A stretch of DNA of 64,000 nucleotides from CAVTLG01 sp963735495 (GTDB lineage Bacteria > Chloroflexota > Ktedonobacteria > Ktedonobacterales > Ktedonobacteraceae), in the NCBI GenBank assembly GCA_963735495.1, contig CAVTLG010000010.1, forward strand, positions 186,001 to 250,000, read 5' to 3'. The position numbers were made by a program, and so were the translations under genes. Below, in pieces: positions 35,004 to 44,689 of this stretch (the stretch's first letter is position 1; each line of letters opens with the position of its first letter). Under the pieces are notes generated by a model, which was given only the letters and a program-made list of their open reading frames with translations, searched no databases and was not told where the DNA came from.

Positions 35004-35186
35004 ATGCAGCAACAATATGTGGATCTGCTCATCGATGCCCTCCTGGACGAGGGCTTTACTGTCGATGAGGCACAGCGTCTCATTCAGCTCCAATCGGAGT
35101 ATGAAGAGCGGCAAGCAACCCAGGAAACGAACCATCATCGTTTTGCACGCTGGCTTGTGGAGCATGGGCGGTTAAGTGAGTGGTAA
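35004..35186 (+). CDS. Hypothetical 60-aa protein
   Basis: No family was recognised. The start is well supported by GGAAGGAGG 6-7 bases before the ATG at 35004; the longer upstream reading frame is rejected. The protein is acidic and helical, rich in Leu, Gln and Glu (LLIDALLDEGFTVDEAQRLI), with a Trp-containing C-terminus (HHRFARWLVEHGRLSEW). The FTVDEAQRLI stretch resembles small helical domains that bind partner proteins, but this is only an impression. Confidence 0.65.
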   Translation: MQQQYVDLLIDALLDEGFTVDEAQRLIQLQSEYEERQATQETNHHRFARWLVEHGRLSEW

Positions 35187-35214
35187 CGGGTTTTGATCCG
35201 CCTGCAAAAGAACC

Positions 35215-35291
35215 TTGCGGTGCTCTTCGTGGATGTTGTACAATGAACATATGCGGAGCAGATGGGACGGCGTGGCATTGCTACGCCGTCC
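35215..35291 (+). promoter_or_regulatory. Promoter and 5' leader hairpin of the manC-like gene
   Basis: TTGCGG (35215-35220) and TACAAT (35239-35244) lie 18 bases apart. About 20 bases downstream, GGACGGCGT (35265-35273) pairs with ACGCCGTCC (35283-35291), then TTATATTT follows. The hairpin would sit at the very 5' end of the mRNA. It may be a weak attenuator or a stabilising structure, or alternatively the terminator of the preceding small gene. Confidence 0.5.
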
Positions 35292-35351
35292 TTATATTTC
35301 CACCAATAGTGTGGGTGACTAGGTAAGTCGCCCGTTACAAGGGAGGCCTCT

Positions 35352-37853
35352 ATGAAAGCGGTTGTAATGGCCGGCGGGGAAGGATCGAGGCTGCGACCAT
35401 TGACGATCCGACGGCCAAAGCCGATGGTTCCTATTGTAGGCAAGCCTGTGATGGAGCATATCCTCAATCTGTTAAAGCGTCATGGCATCACCGAGGTCGT
35501 CATCACTGTTCAGTATCTGGCGAGCAACATCGAAGATTACTTTGGCAATGGTTCACAATTTGGCATGCGCATCACCTATTCGCGCGAAGATGTGCCGTTG
35601 GGCACCGCTGGTAGTGTGAAGAATGCCGAAGAGCAGCTCACTGAACCCTTTATGGTTATCAGTGGCGATGCACTGACTGACTATAATCTCACCGAACTTA
35701 TCCAATACCATAACGAAAAAAAATCGCTCGCCACCCTCCTTCTGGCGCACGTACATAATCCCTTGGAGTATGGAGTCATTATTACCAATGAAGATGGGCA
35801 TATTGCTCAATTTCTGGAGAAACCAAGCTGGGGAGAGGTTTTCAGCGATACGATTAATACGGGCATTTATGTGCTAGACCCCAAAATCTTCTCGTATTTT
35901 GAGAAGAACAAGGTCTTTGATTTCAGCCAGGAACTTTTCCCCATGATGTTGAAGAAGGGTGATCCGCTGTATGGGTATGTTGCATCCAGCGGCTATTGGT
36001 GCGATGTGGGTAATCTGAGCGAGTATATGCGTGCCAACGCGGATGTCTTGCAAGGACATGTAGACACCGAGATCCCGGCTAAGAATATCGGCGGGAACAT
36101 CTGGTGCGAAGAAGGCGTCGAGATCTCCGACGATGCTCAGTTGTATGGTCCTATCTACCTGGGACGGGACTCTAAGGTGCGCGCGGGAGCCATTATTCAT
36201 GGTCCTAGCTTAATTGGTAGCTATACTATTGTCGATGAACGCGCGCAGGTTGATCGCAGCATTGTCTGGAATAACTCCTATATCGGTGATCGTGCGGAAT
36301 TGCGCGGCGCTATTGTCGGATCATCCACGAACATCAAGAGCAAGGCCGTGATGTTTGAAGGCTCGGTTATCGGGGATAACTCGATCATTCAGGATGCCGC
36401 TATCATCCAGCCCAATGTCAAAATCTGGCCCGATAAAGAGATCGAGGCTGGCGCGGTTGTCAATACCAGCATCATCTGGGGCTCGCAGGGTCGCCGTAGT
36501 CTGTTCAGTCGCTTTGGTGTGACCGGACTGGTGAACGTGGATCTCACGCCTGAGTTCGCGACAAAAATTGGTGCGGCCTACGGTGCTATTTTGCCGAAAG
36601 GCTCTACCGTCTGCTTGAATCGCGACTCCAATCGTACCTCACGCATGATCAAGCGTGGTATCAATGCGGGCTTGCCATCCGCCGGTATCAATGTACACGA
36701 TATCAACCAGGTACCTTTGCCCCTGGCGCGCTACTTTATTCGTACGACGGATGCGGCAGGGGGCGTACAGGTGCAGGTGTCGCCTTTTGATCAGCGCGTG
36801 GTGGATATTAAGATCTTTGATCAGAACGGCCTGGATATTAATAAGACGACCGAGCGCAAAATTGAGAATCTCTTTTTCCGCGAAGATTTCCGTCGGGTTT
36901 ACCTGAACGACATTGGCGCGATTGAGGTACTCAGTAATGTGGATGTGGTGGGACATTATCTGGAAGGCTTCCATAAGGTCGTGAATTATGACGTTGTGCG
37001 CAAGCGGAAATTCCAACTCGTCGTTGATTATGCTCATGGCAGTACGACGGCCCTGCTGCCAAACATTTTGCATGATCTTGGCTGCGAGGTCATTGTCCTC
37101 AATTCGGGGACCGAGAAGGTGGCGACGGCCCGTACTCCTGACGAGCTGGACAAGGATATGCGGCGTCTGGCGACCATCAGTTCTGCCTTGAATACCGATA
37201 TGGGCATACGTATTGGTCCGAATGGCGAACGCATCTCCGTTGTTGATGATCGCGGACGTATTCTGGATGGCACAAAGATCCTGGCCGTCATGACGAGTCT
37301 CTTTTTACGCCGCCATCGCAACGGCACGGTAGCCGCTCCGGTAACGGCTCCCAGCGCTCTACAACATATAGCCCGGCGCTATGATGGTTTCATCCAGCAC
37401 ACCAAGGTGTTGCCTCACGCTTTAATGACGGCGGCCAGTCGCGAGGGCGTTGTGCTGGTTGGCGATGGCAAGGGACAGTTTGCTTTCCCTGAAATGCATC
37501 CAGCCTTTGATGGCCTGCTGGCTATCGCGAAGCTGTTGGAGTTATTGGCGACCTTTGATATGCACCTCTCTGAAGTGGTGGATGATCTTCCCGCTTATTA
37601 CATGAGTAGCGCTCGTGTAACCTGCCCGTGGGAAAACAAGGGCAAAGTCATGCGTATCTTGAGTGAGCAGTACCGTGAGCGCCGCGCCAAGCCGATTGAT
37701 GGTATCAAGATCGATTTAGGCAAGGAATGGGTGCTGGTGCTACCTGACTCAGACAGTCCCTTTTTCCACGTGTTTGCCGAATCGGTTTCCAACGAGCAGG
37801 CACAGGCTCTGGCTGAGAAATATGCCCGCGTGGTGAGCGGATTGCAGCAGTAA
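35352..37853 (+). CDS. Mannose-1-phosphate guanylyltransferase-like fusion with degenerate phosphomannomutase domain
   Basis: The protein has 833 aa. Residues 1-230 are a nucleotidyltransferase with VVMAGGEGSRLRPLT, KPMVPIVGKPVMEHIL and SGDALTD. Residues about 250-380 are a left-handed beta-helix of hexapeptide repeats. Residues 385-833 have the phosphohexomutase fold, but the phosphoserine loop (normally TASHNP) near 476 reads VSPFDQRVVD, and the metal loop (normally DGDADR) near 613 reads IGPNGERISVVDD. The first half should make GDP-mannose or a similar NDP-sugar; the mutase half is probably inactive and structural. An upstream promoter and leader hairpin are visible. Confidence 0.88.
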   Translation: MKAVVMAGGEGSRLRPLTIRRPKPMVPIVGKPVMEHILNLLKRHGITEVVITVQYLASNIEDYFGNGSQFGMRITYSREDVPLGTAGSVKNAEEQLTEPFMVISGDALTDYNLTELIQYHNEKKSLATLLLAHVHNPLEYGVIITNEDGHIAQFLEKPSWGEVFSDTINTGIYVLDPKIFSYFEKNKVFDFSQELFPMMLKKGDPLYGYVASSGYWCDVGNLSEYMRANADVLQGHVDTEIPAKNIGGNIWCEEGVEISDDAQLYGPIYLGRDSKVRAGAIIHGPSLIGSYTIVDERAQVDRSIVWNNSYIGDRAELRGAIVGSSTNIKSKAVMFEGSVIGDNSIIQDAAIIQPNVKIWPDKEIEAGAVVNTSIIWGSQGRRSLFSRFGVTGLVNVDLTPEFATKIGAAYGAILPKGSTVCLNRDSNRTSRMIKRGINAGLPSAGINVHDINQVPLPLARYFIRTTDAAGGVQVQVSPFDQRVVDIKIFDQNGLDINKTTERKIENLFFREDFRRVYLNDIGAIEVLSNVDVVGHYLEGFHKVVNYDVVRKRKFQLVVDYAHGSTTALLPNILHDLGCEVIVLNSGTEKVATARTPDELDKDMRRLATISSALNTDMGIRIGPNGERISVVDDRGRILDGTKILAVMTSLFLRRHRNGTVAAPVTAPSALQHIARRYDGFIQHTKVLPHALMTAASREGVVLVGDGKGQFAFPEMHPAFDGLLAIAKLLELLATFDMHLSEVVDDLPAYYMSSARVTCPWENKGKVMRILSEQYRERRAKPIDGIKIDLGKEWVLVLPDSDSPFFHVFAESVSNEQAQALAEKYARVVSGLQQ

Positions 37854-37870
37854 TGTTGGCGTGTTCTCGC

Positions 37871-37904
37871 AGGGGAAAGGTCGGGCCAGCCCGATTTTTC
37901 CCCT
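37871..37904 (+). terminator. Terminator between convergent genes
   Basis: AGGGGAAA (37871-37878) and TCGGGC (37881-37886) pair with GCCCGA (37889-37894) and TTTCCCCT (37897-37904). The T-rich 3' arm fits an intrinsic terminator after the manC-like gene. Confidence 0.75.
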
Positions 37905-37947
37905 TGCCGTTTTGGTATGTTCTTCTGTCCAGACGATCCTGTCACGA

Positions 37948-38943
37948 TTAGACGCGCATTAACTTGGCCTCTGTTGCCAGTGCTAGCCCTGGGGCTGGGG
38001 TGTCATTATTGACTGCTGGTCGTTCTCGTGGTCCACGCAATTGTGTGACCATAGTACGTATGCCTTCCAGCAACGAAACCTCGGGACTCCAGTTCAATTC
38101 GAGCTTTGCGCGTGTGTTGTCCAGTATCACATCTGCCGCCTCTATTGGCGGACCAGAGAGATACATTGGCTCGATGTGACTGCCCATTCTCTGCGCGACC
38201 ATCTGAAAGAGCTGGTTGGGTGAACTGCCTTGCCCGGAACTGATGTGGAAGGTGCGGTTGACGCCTCGGTGCAGGAGTGCCAGGTTGGCCTGTACGACAT
38301 CATCGATAAAAATGTGATCACGTACCTCGTTGCCACTGCCGCGAATGATGGGGCGGCGGGAGGCGAGGAGCATGGTAATGAAATAGGTAAGAGGGTGGAG
38401 AGCATGCGGATTTTCACTCGTTCCATACACATCAGCATAGCGCAGAATGCTATGTTGTAGCCCAAACTGTTGGGTATAATAGCGTACGTACCATTCACCA
38501 GCCGCTTTGCTGATGTCGCAAGCACTTTGTGGGTTGAGTGGTGTCTTTTCTGATAGGGGAAGTTGTTCGCTATCTACGTTTCCGTACAGGCTATTGCCGC
38601 CGGATGCAAAAATAAACTTTTTCACCGAGGCACTGACACAACTATCTAAGACATTCAGCAGGCCGCGCACGTGCACATCTGCATCTGCTAATGCCATTTC
38701 TACCGGTGAGCGGTCTTGTTGTTTGGCGTGATGACTGACCAGGTCTGGCCGTTCCTGTTGCAGAATCGTGTGGAGCTTGCCGTCACGAATATCTACCTGG
38801 TAGAATCGTGCACGCGGATCAAGCGTGTGCTGGTTGCCGCAGGCAAGGGTATCTATTACCAGCACGTCATGTCTAGCATCTAGATACGCTTTTGTCAGAC
38901 GCGCTCCAATAAAGCCAGCCCCTCCAATAATCGCTATTTTCAT
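37948..38943 (-). CDS. NAD-dependent epimerase/dehydratase-like protein with altered active site
   Basis: The 331-aa extended SDR protein has GGAGFIGARLTKAYL (NAD binding), FASGGNSLYG and RDHIFIDDVVQANL, as in UDP-glucose 4-epimerases and nucleotide-sugar dehydratases. The catalytic YxxxK is changed: residues around 140-148 read SACDISKAA, with Cys 142 (TGC codon at 38520-38518) in place of Tyr and Lys 146 kept. One base change from TAC would restore it. Activity is doubtful unless Cys can replace Tyr. The ATG at 38943 follows GGAGAGG. It faces the manC-like gene, which fits a sugar-nucleotide role. Confidence 0.87.
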   Translation of the reverse strand: MKIAIIGGAGFIGARLTKAYLDARHDVLVIDTLACGNQHTLDPRARFYQVDIRDGKLHTILQQERPDLVSHHAKQQDRSPVEMALADADVHVRGLLNVLDSCVSASVKKFIFASGGNSLYGNVDSEQLPLSEKTPLNPQSACDISKAAGEWYVRYYTQQFGLQHSILRYADVYGTSENPHALHPLTYFITMLLASRRPIIRGSGNEVRDHIFIDDVVQANLALLHRGVNRTFHISSGQGSSPNQLFQMVAQRMGSHIEPMYLSGPPIEAADVILDNTRAKLELNWSPEVSLLEGIRTMVTQLRGPRERPAVNNDTPAPGLALATEAKLMRV

Positions 38944-39392
38944 AAGTAGCCTCTCCACTTTTCTTTTTTTCTGGAACTATTTTTACCATGTCTCTTTCTT
39001 TACCACTGCTACGAGAGGCATTTTGTTACTCGTCTATTTGTATAAGAATCTATCGCTCTCTGCCTCTATCTGTGTCTGTCTGAGTCCTCTTTGGGCGAGT
39101 CAATGCACATAGAACGTCATTGTTGGTCAGACGAAGTAGCCAGCGGTACACTCGAGTGAGAGCATCGCTCTCTTTTTCAGTGTATTCCGCTGGCCTATTG
39201 ATCTGACTATATCTAACTATATCTGATACTTATTTTTGGGGTGCGCAATGCTCTCTTGGCGTCCCTTTTTTCCAGATGGCGCTATCCTGTGCATCTCCAC
39301 TTGACCTCTGAGAGGCTCGTACGCTGCTTTCTTCCTGAAGGGTGGCGAGAAACCACGTTCTTTCATGACCTGCTTGGAGGGATGAAAAAAAA
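38944..39392. other. Intergenic region with an 82-nt symmetric hairpin
   Basis: No gene was seen. Positions 39126-39207 fold into one long hairpin: GTCAGA, GCCAGCGG, TACACT and GAGAGC on the left pair in order with GCTCTC, AGTGTA, CCGCTGGC and TCTGAC on the right, with a symmetric 7x7 internal loop and a 3-base apical loop. No long T run follows. It could be a structured RNA or a palindromic mobile repeat. Confidence 0.6.
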
Positions 39393-39596
39393 CTAGGTCA
39401 GTGGCAGTGCACCAGTCAGCAGCGTATCGAGTGTCGTTTTCTTGATGCGATAGGCTTGCCTTTTGCCTCTATGCGGCAATGTGATAGCCTCTAATGCGCC
39501 GCTTTTGATCCAGCGCCTCACCGTCGTATCATCGACGCGTAAGCGACGTGCTACCTCACGGACGGTTAACAGTTCTTCTCTTTCTTCTTCTGCCAT
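39393..39596 (-). CDS. Excisionase/MerR-type helix-turn-helix protein
   Basis: The 67-aa protein reads LLTVREVARRLRVDDTTVRRWIKSG in its first half, the helix-turn-helix of the excisionase/MerR-like (HTH_17) family, followed by a short wing (LPHRGKRQAYRIKKTTLD). Such single-domain proteins act as excisionases or as small transcription regulators. GAGGAGAT lies upstream of the ATG. No integrase, phage gene or attachment site is nearby. Confidence 0.85.
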   Translation of the reverse strand: MAEEEREELLTVREVARRLRVDDTTVRRWIKSGALEAITLPHRGKRQAYRIKKTTLDTLLTGALPLT

Positions 39597-40277
39597 GGTT
39601 ATATCTCCTCTTGCCTTGCTATCATGGACTGCCAGAACACCTGGCGCGTGTGCGCGACATCAGGCTCTTCCTGTGCTGTGCTCGTCTTATCGCTGTCCGC
39701 AGGATGTTGCGAGGACGCTTCCTACGGACAACGAAAAGCCCTTTCTCTCGTGAATATGCGAACGCAGTGCTGCCGGTGCAGGCATAATCTCTGTGTTATT
39801 TACGTTCTCTGCATGCAGATATACACGATAGCCAGGTCGCATTTTTTGTATATGCGGTTTGCGATTCTAACAACAAGCAAAGGATGATTGCCTATTTTAA
39901 TAATACTATCGACTGCAAACATAAGAATGCAAGTGCCAGGAAGAGTTTCAGAAAATAGCACGCTTTCCTGGACTCCTCGACTGAAAACTGCGTTTCCTGA
40001 TCCTGGGACAAAGCGAGCAGGAGGAAACCACGCAAAGCATTTCCTCCAGGTGATATGATAGAGTATGCATCGGTACATGAGGCCTTGACGCTCCCGCTCC
40101 TGGAGGCTATAGCCGCTCTCTATTCATGTGTATCTGACCAGGTTGTGGATGACGTTGCGCAAGGCAGACAACCACCAGTGCCCATCTCTGTGTGGGTGGG
40201 TGGGTGGCGTCCATGGCGATGACCATATATTGGCAGAACTCTGGGAATACATAGAGAGAGATGGGCTGATTGGAAAT
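39597..40277. other. Intergenic region upstream of polA
   Basis: About 680 bases without a gene I can support; the reading frames here have atypical composition. GGAGGAAA (about 40021-40028) and TTTCCTCC (about 40041-40048) form a short hairpin of unknown role. The right part must contain the polA promoter, which was not identified with confidence. Confidence 0.35.
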
Positions 40278-43200
40278 ATGACGCAGCAAATGAAACGCAA
40301 AAAACTTGTTCTCATTGATGGACATGCTATTATCCACCGGGCTTTTCACGCGGTGCCGGAGGATCTTTCTACTAGCCTGGGTGAGCCGGTAAATGCCACC
40401 TTTGGCTTTACCTCCATGTTGATGAAGGCACTGCTTGAAGAAAGAGCAGACTATGTTGCCGTCACCTTCGATCTTCCGACGCCGACATTTCGCCATACCC
40501 AGTATGCTCTCTATAAAGCGCATCGTCCGACCTTGCCGGATAACATGAAGCCACAATTTGGGCGTATCCGCGAAGTGGTGCAGGCATTTGGTATCCAAAT
40601 GTATGAGCAGGATGGTTTTGAAGCTGATGATCTGCTGGGCACGCTTTCGGTGCAGGCCACCGCGCAGGGTGTTGATACTATTATTTATACCGGTGATATG
40701 GATACCTTACAGTTGGTCAATGAGCATGTGCGGGTAAAAGTGGCCAAGCGTGGTATTTCGGAGGTCACGGAATATGACGAGGCTGAGGTCCAGGCTCGTT
40801 ATGGTTTTATACCACAAAGACTGCCCGACTTCAAAGGTCTGATCGGAGACAAATCCGACAATATCCCCGGTGTGCCAGGTATAGGTGAAAAGACGGCCAG
40901 TCGCTTGCTCTCTGCATACGGCGATCTGGAGGGTGTGCTGGCACATCTCGCTGACCTGAAGCCAAAGGAGCAGAAGGTGCTGGGCGAGTTTGCCGATCAA
41001 GCTCGACAGAGTCGTTACCTGGCTACTATTGTGCTGGATGTGCCTGTGCAGTTGGATTTAGCTGCCTGCCGCATGACGCATGTTGATACTGAAAAAGTCA
41101 TTACGCTCTTCCGACAACTAGAGTTCCGCACTTTGATTGAGCGTACGCTCTCTCTCTTCCGCCAGCTTGGTATCACTAATGTAGCTGATACCACAGCTGC
41201 AACTGTGTTTGATGGGCAGGAGACCGGGAGCAGCGCTGCTGGTGAGGAGCAGGGGCCGCAACCTGGCGTCGAAAAAGAGAACTTACTCTATGCTCCGCCA
41301 CTGGGCGTTGTGCCTATCATCACGCCACCATTGCCACCGGGTAACACGGTCTTGCAGCGCGATGGTGCCTTTGTCGAAGCAGCTGTAACCGCGTCTGTCT
41401 CTTCTTCACTGCCTGTAGTTAACGCTGTGACACGCGAGGAAGAGGCGCTACAACTCAGCCTGTTTGATGTCGCGGAGCCACACACTGAAGTTGTGCAGAA
41501 ACTACGTTTGCCAGATCCCGCCCAGGCACGTGCGCCACTCTTGTTAGGCGCGGAGGAGCGATCTCAACAGACGAGTACGCTGGTCGTGGACACTGAAGAG
41601 GCTTTGCGTATTCTCGTCAAGAGTCTCTATGCAGCGGGCAGCTTTGCGCTGGATACTGAAACCAGTTCTGAGGAGCCGCGTCGTGCCGCACTGGTCGGTA
41701 TCTCGTGCTCGATGGCAGCGGGCGAGGCATATTATATCCCGGTTGGTCATGCTACGACACCTGATGGGCAGGAGCCGGGTGCACAATTGCCGTTGGACTA
41801 CGTGGTGGCAAAGCTCAAGCCTGTGCTGGAGGACGCGACGATCCTGAAATATATGCATAACGCCAAGTACGATATTGCCATCCTGGCGCGTTATGGTATC
41901 GATACGCGTGGCCTGGCCTTCGACACCATGCTCGGAGCGTATCTGGCCGAGCCGGGACGGCGTGGACTGGGTCTCAAGGACCAGACTTTTCAGCGTCTGG
42001 GTTACGTCATGACGCCGATTAGTGCATTGATTGGTTCTGGCAGCAAGGCCATCAGCATGTCCCAGGTACCTATCCGCAAGGCTGCTGACTATGCGGGTGC
42101 AGATGCCGATATGACCTTGCGTCTAGTTGAACCTGTGCGCGCTGAATTACAGCAGCATGGTTTGATGGTTCTGCACGATTATATCGAATTACCGCTCATA
42201 CCTGTTTTGATGCAGATGGAATTGTATGGAGTCGCTCTGGATGCCAATTTTCTGCGTCAATTCGGTGAGCAGCTTGAGGAGCAATTGCAGATACTTGAGC
42301 AAGAGATTTATACCTCGGTTGGTCATCGTTTCAATATCAATTCGCCAAAGCAGTTGGCGGACATCCTCTTTGTTGAATTAAAATTGCCTGCCGGAAAAAA
42401 GACCAAGACCGGCTACTCGGTCAACGCAGACGTGATTGAGAGTCTTCAGGGCAAGCACTCGGTTGTCGATCATCTGCTGGCCTATCGTCAGCTCACCAAG
42501 CTCAAATCAACCTATGTTGATGGCCTGCTGACGTTGATGGATACCACGTCCGGGCGCGTCTATACATCGTTCAACCAGACCATTGCTTCCAGTGGTCGCC
42601 TGTCATCGAGCAATCCCAATTTGCAGAATATTCCGGTGCGTACCGAACTGGGACGACAAATTCGACGCGCTTTTATTGCCGATCCGAGTTATGTGCTGCT
42701 GACCGCCGACTATTCGCAGTTTGAGCTGCGTATCCTGGCGCATATCACTGGAGAGCCGCGCCTGGTCGAAGCTTTTGCGCGGGACGAAGATATCCATGCC
42801 ATTACTGCCGCCTCGCTTTTTGGCGTTCTGCTTGAGCAGGTGACGAAGGACCAGCGCCGTCTGGCAAAGACTGTTGTGTACGCGGTCCTGTATGGGCAAT
42901 CCGCGTTTGGACTGGCCCAGGTAACAGGCATGAGCAACGCCGAAGCCGCTGAGTTCATCAAGCGCTACCATGAAACCTTTCCTAATGTCAAAGGCTATGT
43001 CGATAGCACTTTAAATCAAGCGCGTTTACAGAGCTATGTCAATACACTCTATGGCCGCAAGCGTTTCTTTCCAGACATGCATGCCTTATCGCACACGGAG
43101 AGGCAGGCGCTTGAGCGTGAAGCAATCAATATGCCAATTCAGGGGAGCAATGCTGATCTGATCAAAAGTGCGATGATCCGTTTGCAATATGAACTGCGCA

Positions 43201-43400
43201 CGCGACACATGAAGACGCGTATGATCTTGCAGGTGCACGATGAACTGGTTTTTGAGGTCCCGGTAGAAGAGCTGGATCAGGCGAAACGGTTGATCAGAGA
43301 GCGCATGGAGGGCGTAGAGAAGCTAAACGTACCAATCAAGGTCGAAATGAAAGTTGGCCGCAACTGGTATGAAGCGGAAGCCATATCTTTGGATGAATAA
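40278..43400 (+). CDS. polA: DNA polymerase I
   Basis: This is a 1040-aa Pol I with three domains. The 5' nuclease (residues 1-300) has KLVLIDGHAIIHRAFHA, DGFEADDLLGTL, GDMDTLQLV and GDKSDNIPGVPGIG. A 3'-5' exonuclease domain (about 460-650) keeps the proofreading acids: FALDTETS, NAKYDIAIL and YAGADAD. The polymerase has ADYSQFELRILAH (motif A), KTVVYAVLYGQS (motif B) and VHDELVFEV (motif C). A linker of about 130 residues rich in Pro, Glu and Val (about 320-460) makes it longer than the usual 900 or so. The start is set at ATG 40278 just before the nuclease domain; the longer frame upstream has no family similarity. Confidence 0.95.
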   Translation: MTQQMKRKKLVLIDGHAIIHRAFHAVPEDLSTSLGEPVNATFGFTSMLMKALLEERADYVAVTFDLPTPTFRHTQYALYKAHRPTLPDNMKPQFGRIREVVQAFGIQMYEQDGFEADDLLGTLSVQATAQGVDTIIYTGDMDTLQLVNEHVRVKVAKRGISEVTEYDEAEVQARYGFIPQRLPDFKGLIGDKSDNIPGVPGIGEKTASRLLSAYGDLEGVLAHLADLKPKEQKVLGEFADQARQSRYLATIVLDVPVQLDLAACRMTHVDTEKVITLFRQLEFRTLIERTLSLFRQLGITNVADTTAATVFDGQETGSSAAGEEQGPQPGVEKENLLYAPPLGVVPIITPPLPPGNTVLQRDGAFVEAAVTASVSSSLPVVNAVTREEEALQLSLFDVAEPHTEVVQKLRLPDPAQARAPLLLGAEERSQQTSTLVVDTEEALRILVKSLYAAGSFALDTETSSEEPRRAALVGISCSMAAGEAYYIPVGHATTPDGQEPGAQLPLDYVVAKLKPVLEDATILKYMHNAKYDIAILARYGIDTRGLAFDTMLGAYLAEPGRRGLGLKDQTFQRLGYVMTPISALIGSGSKAISMSQVPIRKAADYAGADADMTLRLVEPVRAELQQHGLMVLHDYIELPLIPVLMQMELYGVALDANFLRQFGEQLEEQLQILEQEIYTSVGHRFNINSPKQLADILFVELKLPAGKKTKTGYSVNADVIESLQGKHSVVDHLLAYRQLTKLKSTYVDGLLTLMDTTSGRVYTSFNQTIASSGRLSSSNPNLQNIPVRTELGRQIRRAFIADPSYVLLTADYSQFELRILAHITGEPRLVEAFARDEDIHAITAASLFGVLLEQVTKDQRRLAKTVVYAVLYGQSAFGLAQVTGMSNAEAAEFIKRYHETFPNVKGYVDSTLNQARLQSYVNTLYGRKRFFPDMHALSHTERQALEREAINMPIQGSNADLIKSAMIRLQYELRTRHMKTRMILQVHDELVFEVPVEELDQAKRLIRERMEGVEKLNVPIKVEMKVGRNWYEAEAISLDE

Positions 43401-43414
43401 GGAGAGCTATATTC

Positions 43415-44593
43415 GTGCAATTATCAGATCTTATAAATAGTTTACCGCCCTATCACTTTGCAGGTGCTATGCAAAAGATTGCGGCAAAACAGGCCACTGG
43501 CGTTGATGTGATCTCACTGGCTGTGGGTGATCCTGATCTGCCAGCGCCACATCCGGTCATCGAGCGTCTCATCTCTGAATTGCAGCGCACGGAAAATCAT
43601 CGCTATCCTGAGTATCGTGGCATGCGAGCGCTCCATGAAGCCATTGCTGCGTGGTTCGAGCGCCGTTTCGCGGTGCAGCTTACGCCTGAACAGGATATTT
43701 TACCGTTGCTTGGCTCAAAGGAAGGTCTGGTGTATGCTGCGCAGTCCATTCTCAATGTAGGGGATGCAGCCTTGATTCCCGATCCTTACTATCCTGTCTA
43801 TCTGACTGCCACGACTACCCTTGGCGCTCAACCCTATCTCTTGCCCTTGCTGGAGCAGAACAATTATTTACCCGACCTGGACAGTATTCCACACGATATC
43901 ATCGCGCGGGCACGGGTGCTCTGGCTAAACTATCCGAATAATCCAACGGCGGCCTGTGCGGATCGCGCTTTTTTTGAGCGCGCGGTGGCTTTTGCGCAGC
44001 GCCATAACCTGGCAATTATTCACGACATGGCTTACGCAGAAGTCTCCTACGCTGATTTTCGTCCACTGAGTATCCTCCAGATACCAGGCGCGCGCGAAGT
44101 TGCGGTAGAACTGCATTCCCTCAGCAAGACCTACAACATGGCGGGTTTTCGTATTGGTATGCTGGTCGGTAACCCGGCACTGGTTGATGCGGTTGGACGT
44201 TTGAAGAGCAACATTGATAGTGGCATGTTCCGTCCCATTCAATATGCCGCCATTGAAGCGTTGCGCCTGCCCTCGTCCTGGCTTGAGCAACGTAACGCTA
44301 TTTACCAGCAGCGTCGGGATCTGCTTGTTGAGGGTTGTAACGCTCTTGGCATGCCAGCTCAAGCGCCGCAGGCGGGTTTATACGTCTGGGCGCATGTACC
44401 TACGGGATTCACTGCCCGTGAGTTCGCAAACTGGCTTTTCGATGAAGCCGGCGTCTTTGTAACCCCGGGGACTAACTTCGGCGCAACCGGTGAGGGCTAT
44501 GTCCGCATCTCGGTGACAACACCTGCGGAACGTATTGAGACCGCGCTCGCGCGTATGCATCGTGTGTTACAGAGCAGGCAATCACTCAGATAG
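43415..44593 (+). CDS. Class I/II PLP aminotransferase, LL-diaminopimelate aminotransferase-like
   Basis: This 392-aa fold-type I aminotransferase has LAVGDPDLPAP, RYPEYRGMRALHEAIA, LWLNYPNNPTAA, the PLP-lysine motif SLSKTYNMAGFRIG and a C-terminal Arg in YVRISVTTP. It resembles DapL/DapC and alanine aminotransferases; lysine or amino-acid synthesis is likely but the substrate is not certain. It starts with GTG behind GGAGAG, only 14 bases after polA, so the two are probably co-transcribed. Confidence 0.88.
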   Translation: MQLSDLINSLPPYHFAGAMQKIAAKQATGVDVISLAVGDPDLPAPHPVIERLISELQRTENHRYPEYRGMRALHEAIAAWFERRFAVQLTPEQDILPLLGSKEGLVYAAQSILNVGDAALIPDPYYPVYLTATTTLGAQPYLLPLLEQNNYLPDLDSIPHDIIARARVLWLNYPNNPTAACADRAFFERAVAFAQRHNLAIIHDMAYAEVSYADFRPLSILQIPGAREVAVELHSLSKTYNMAGFRIGMLVGNPALVDAVGRLKSNIDSGMFRPIQYAAIEALRLPSSWLEQRNAIYQQRRDLLVEGCNALGMPAQAPQAGLYVWAHVPTGFTAREFANWLFDEAGVFVTPGTNFGATGEGYVRISVTTPAERIETALARMHRVLQSRQSLR

Positions 44594-44689
44594 TCTCTCC
44601 CGATACTTTAAAAAGGTATCGTTGTACCAGTCAATGTTAGTGGAACTGTTACTGATACAAAAAAACGTGTCTATGATAAATAATCTATG

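Noticed and set aside
39800..40078. Minus-strand ORF of 92 aa upstream of polA
   Set aside because: Amino-acid composition is unlike neighbours, there is no ribosome-binding site, and no family is recognised.
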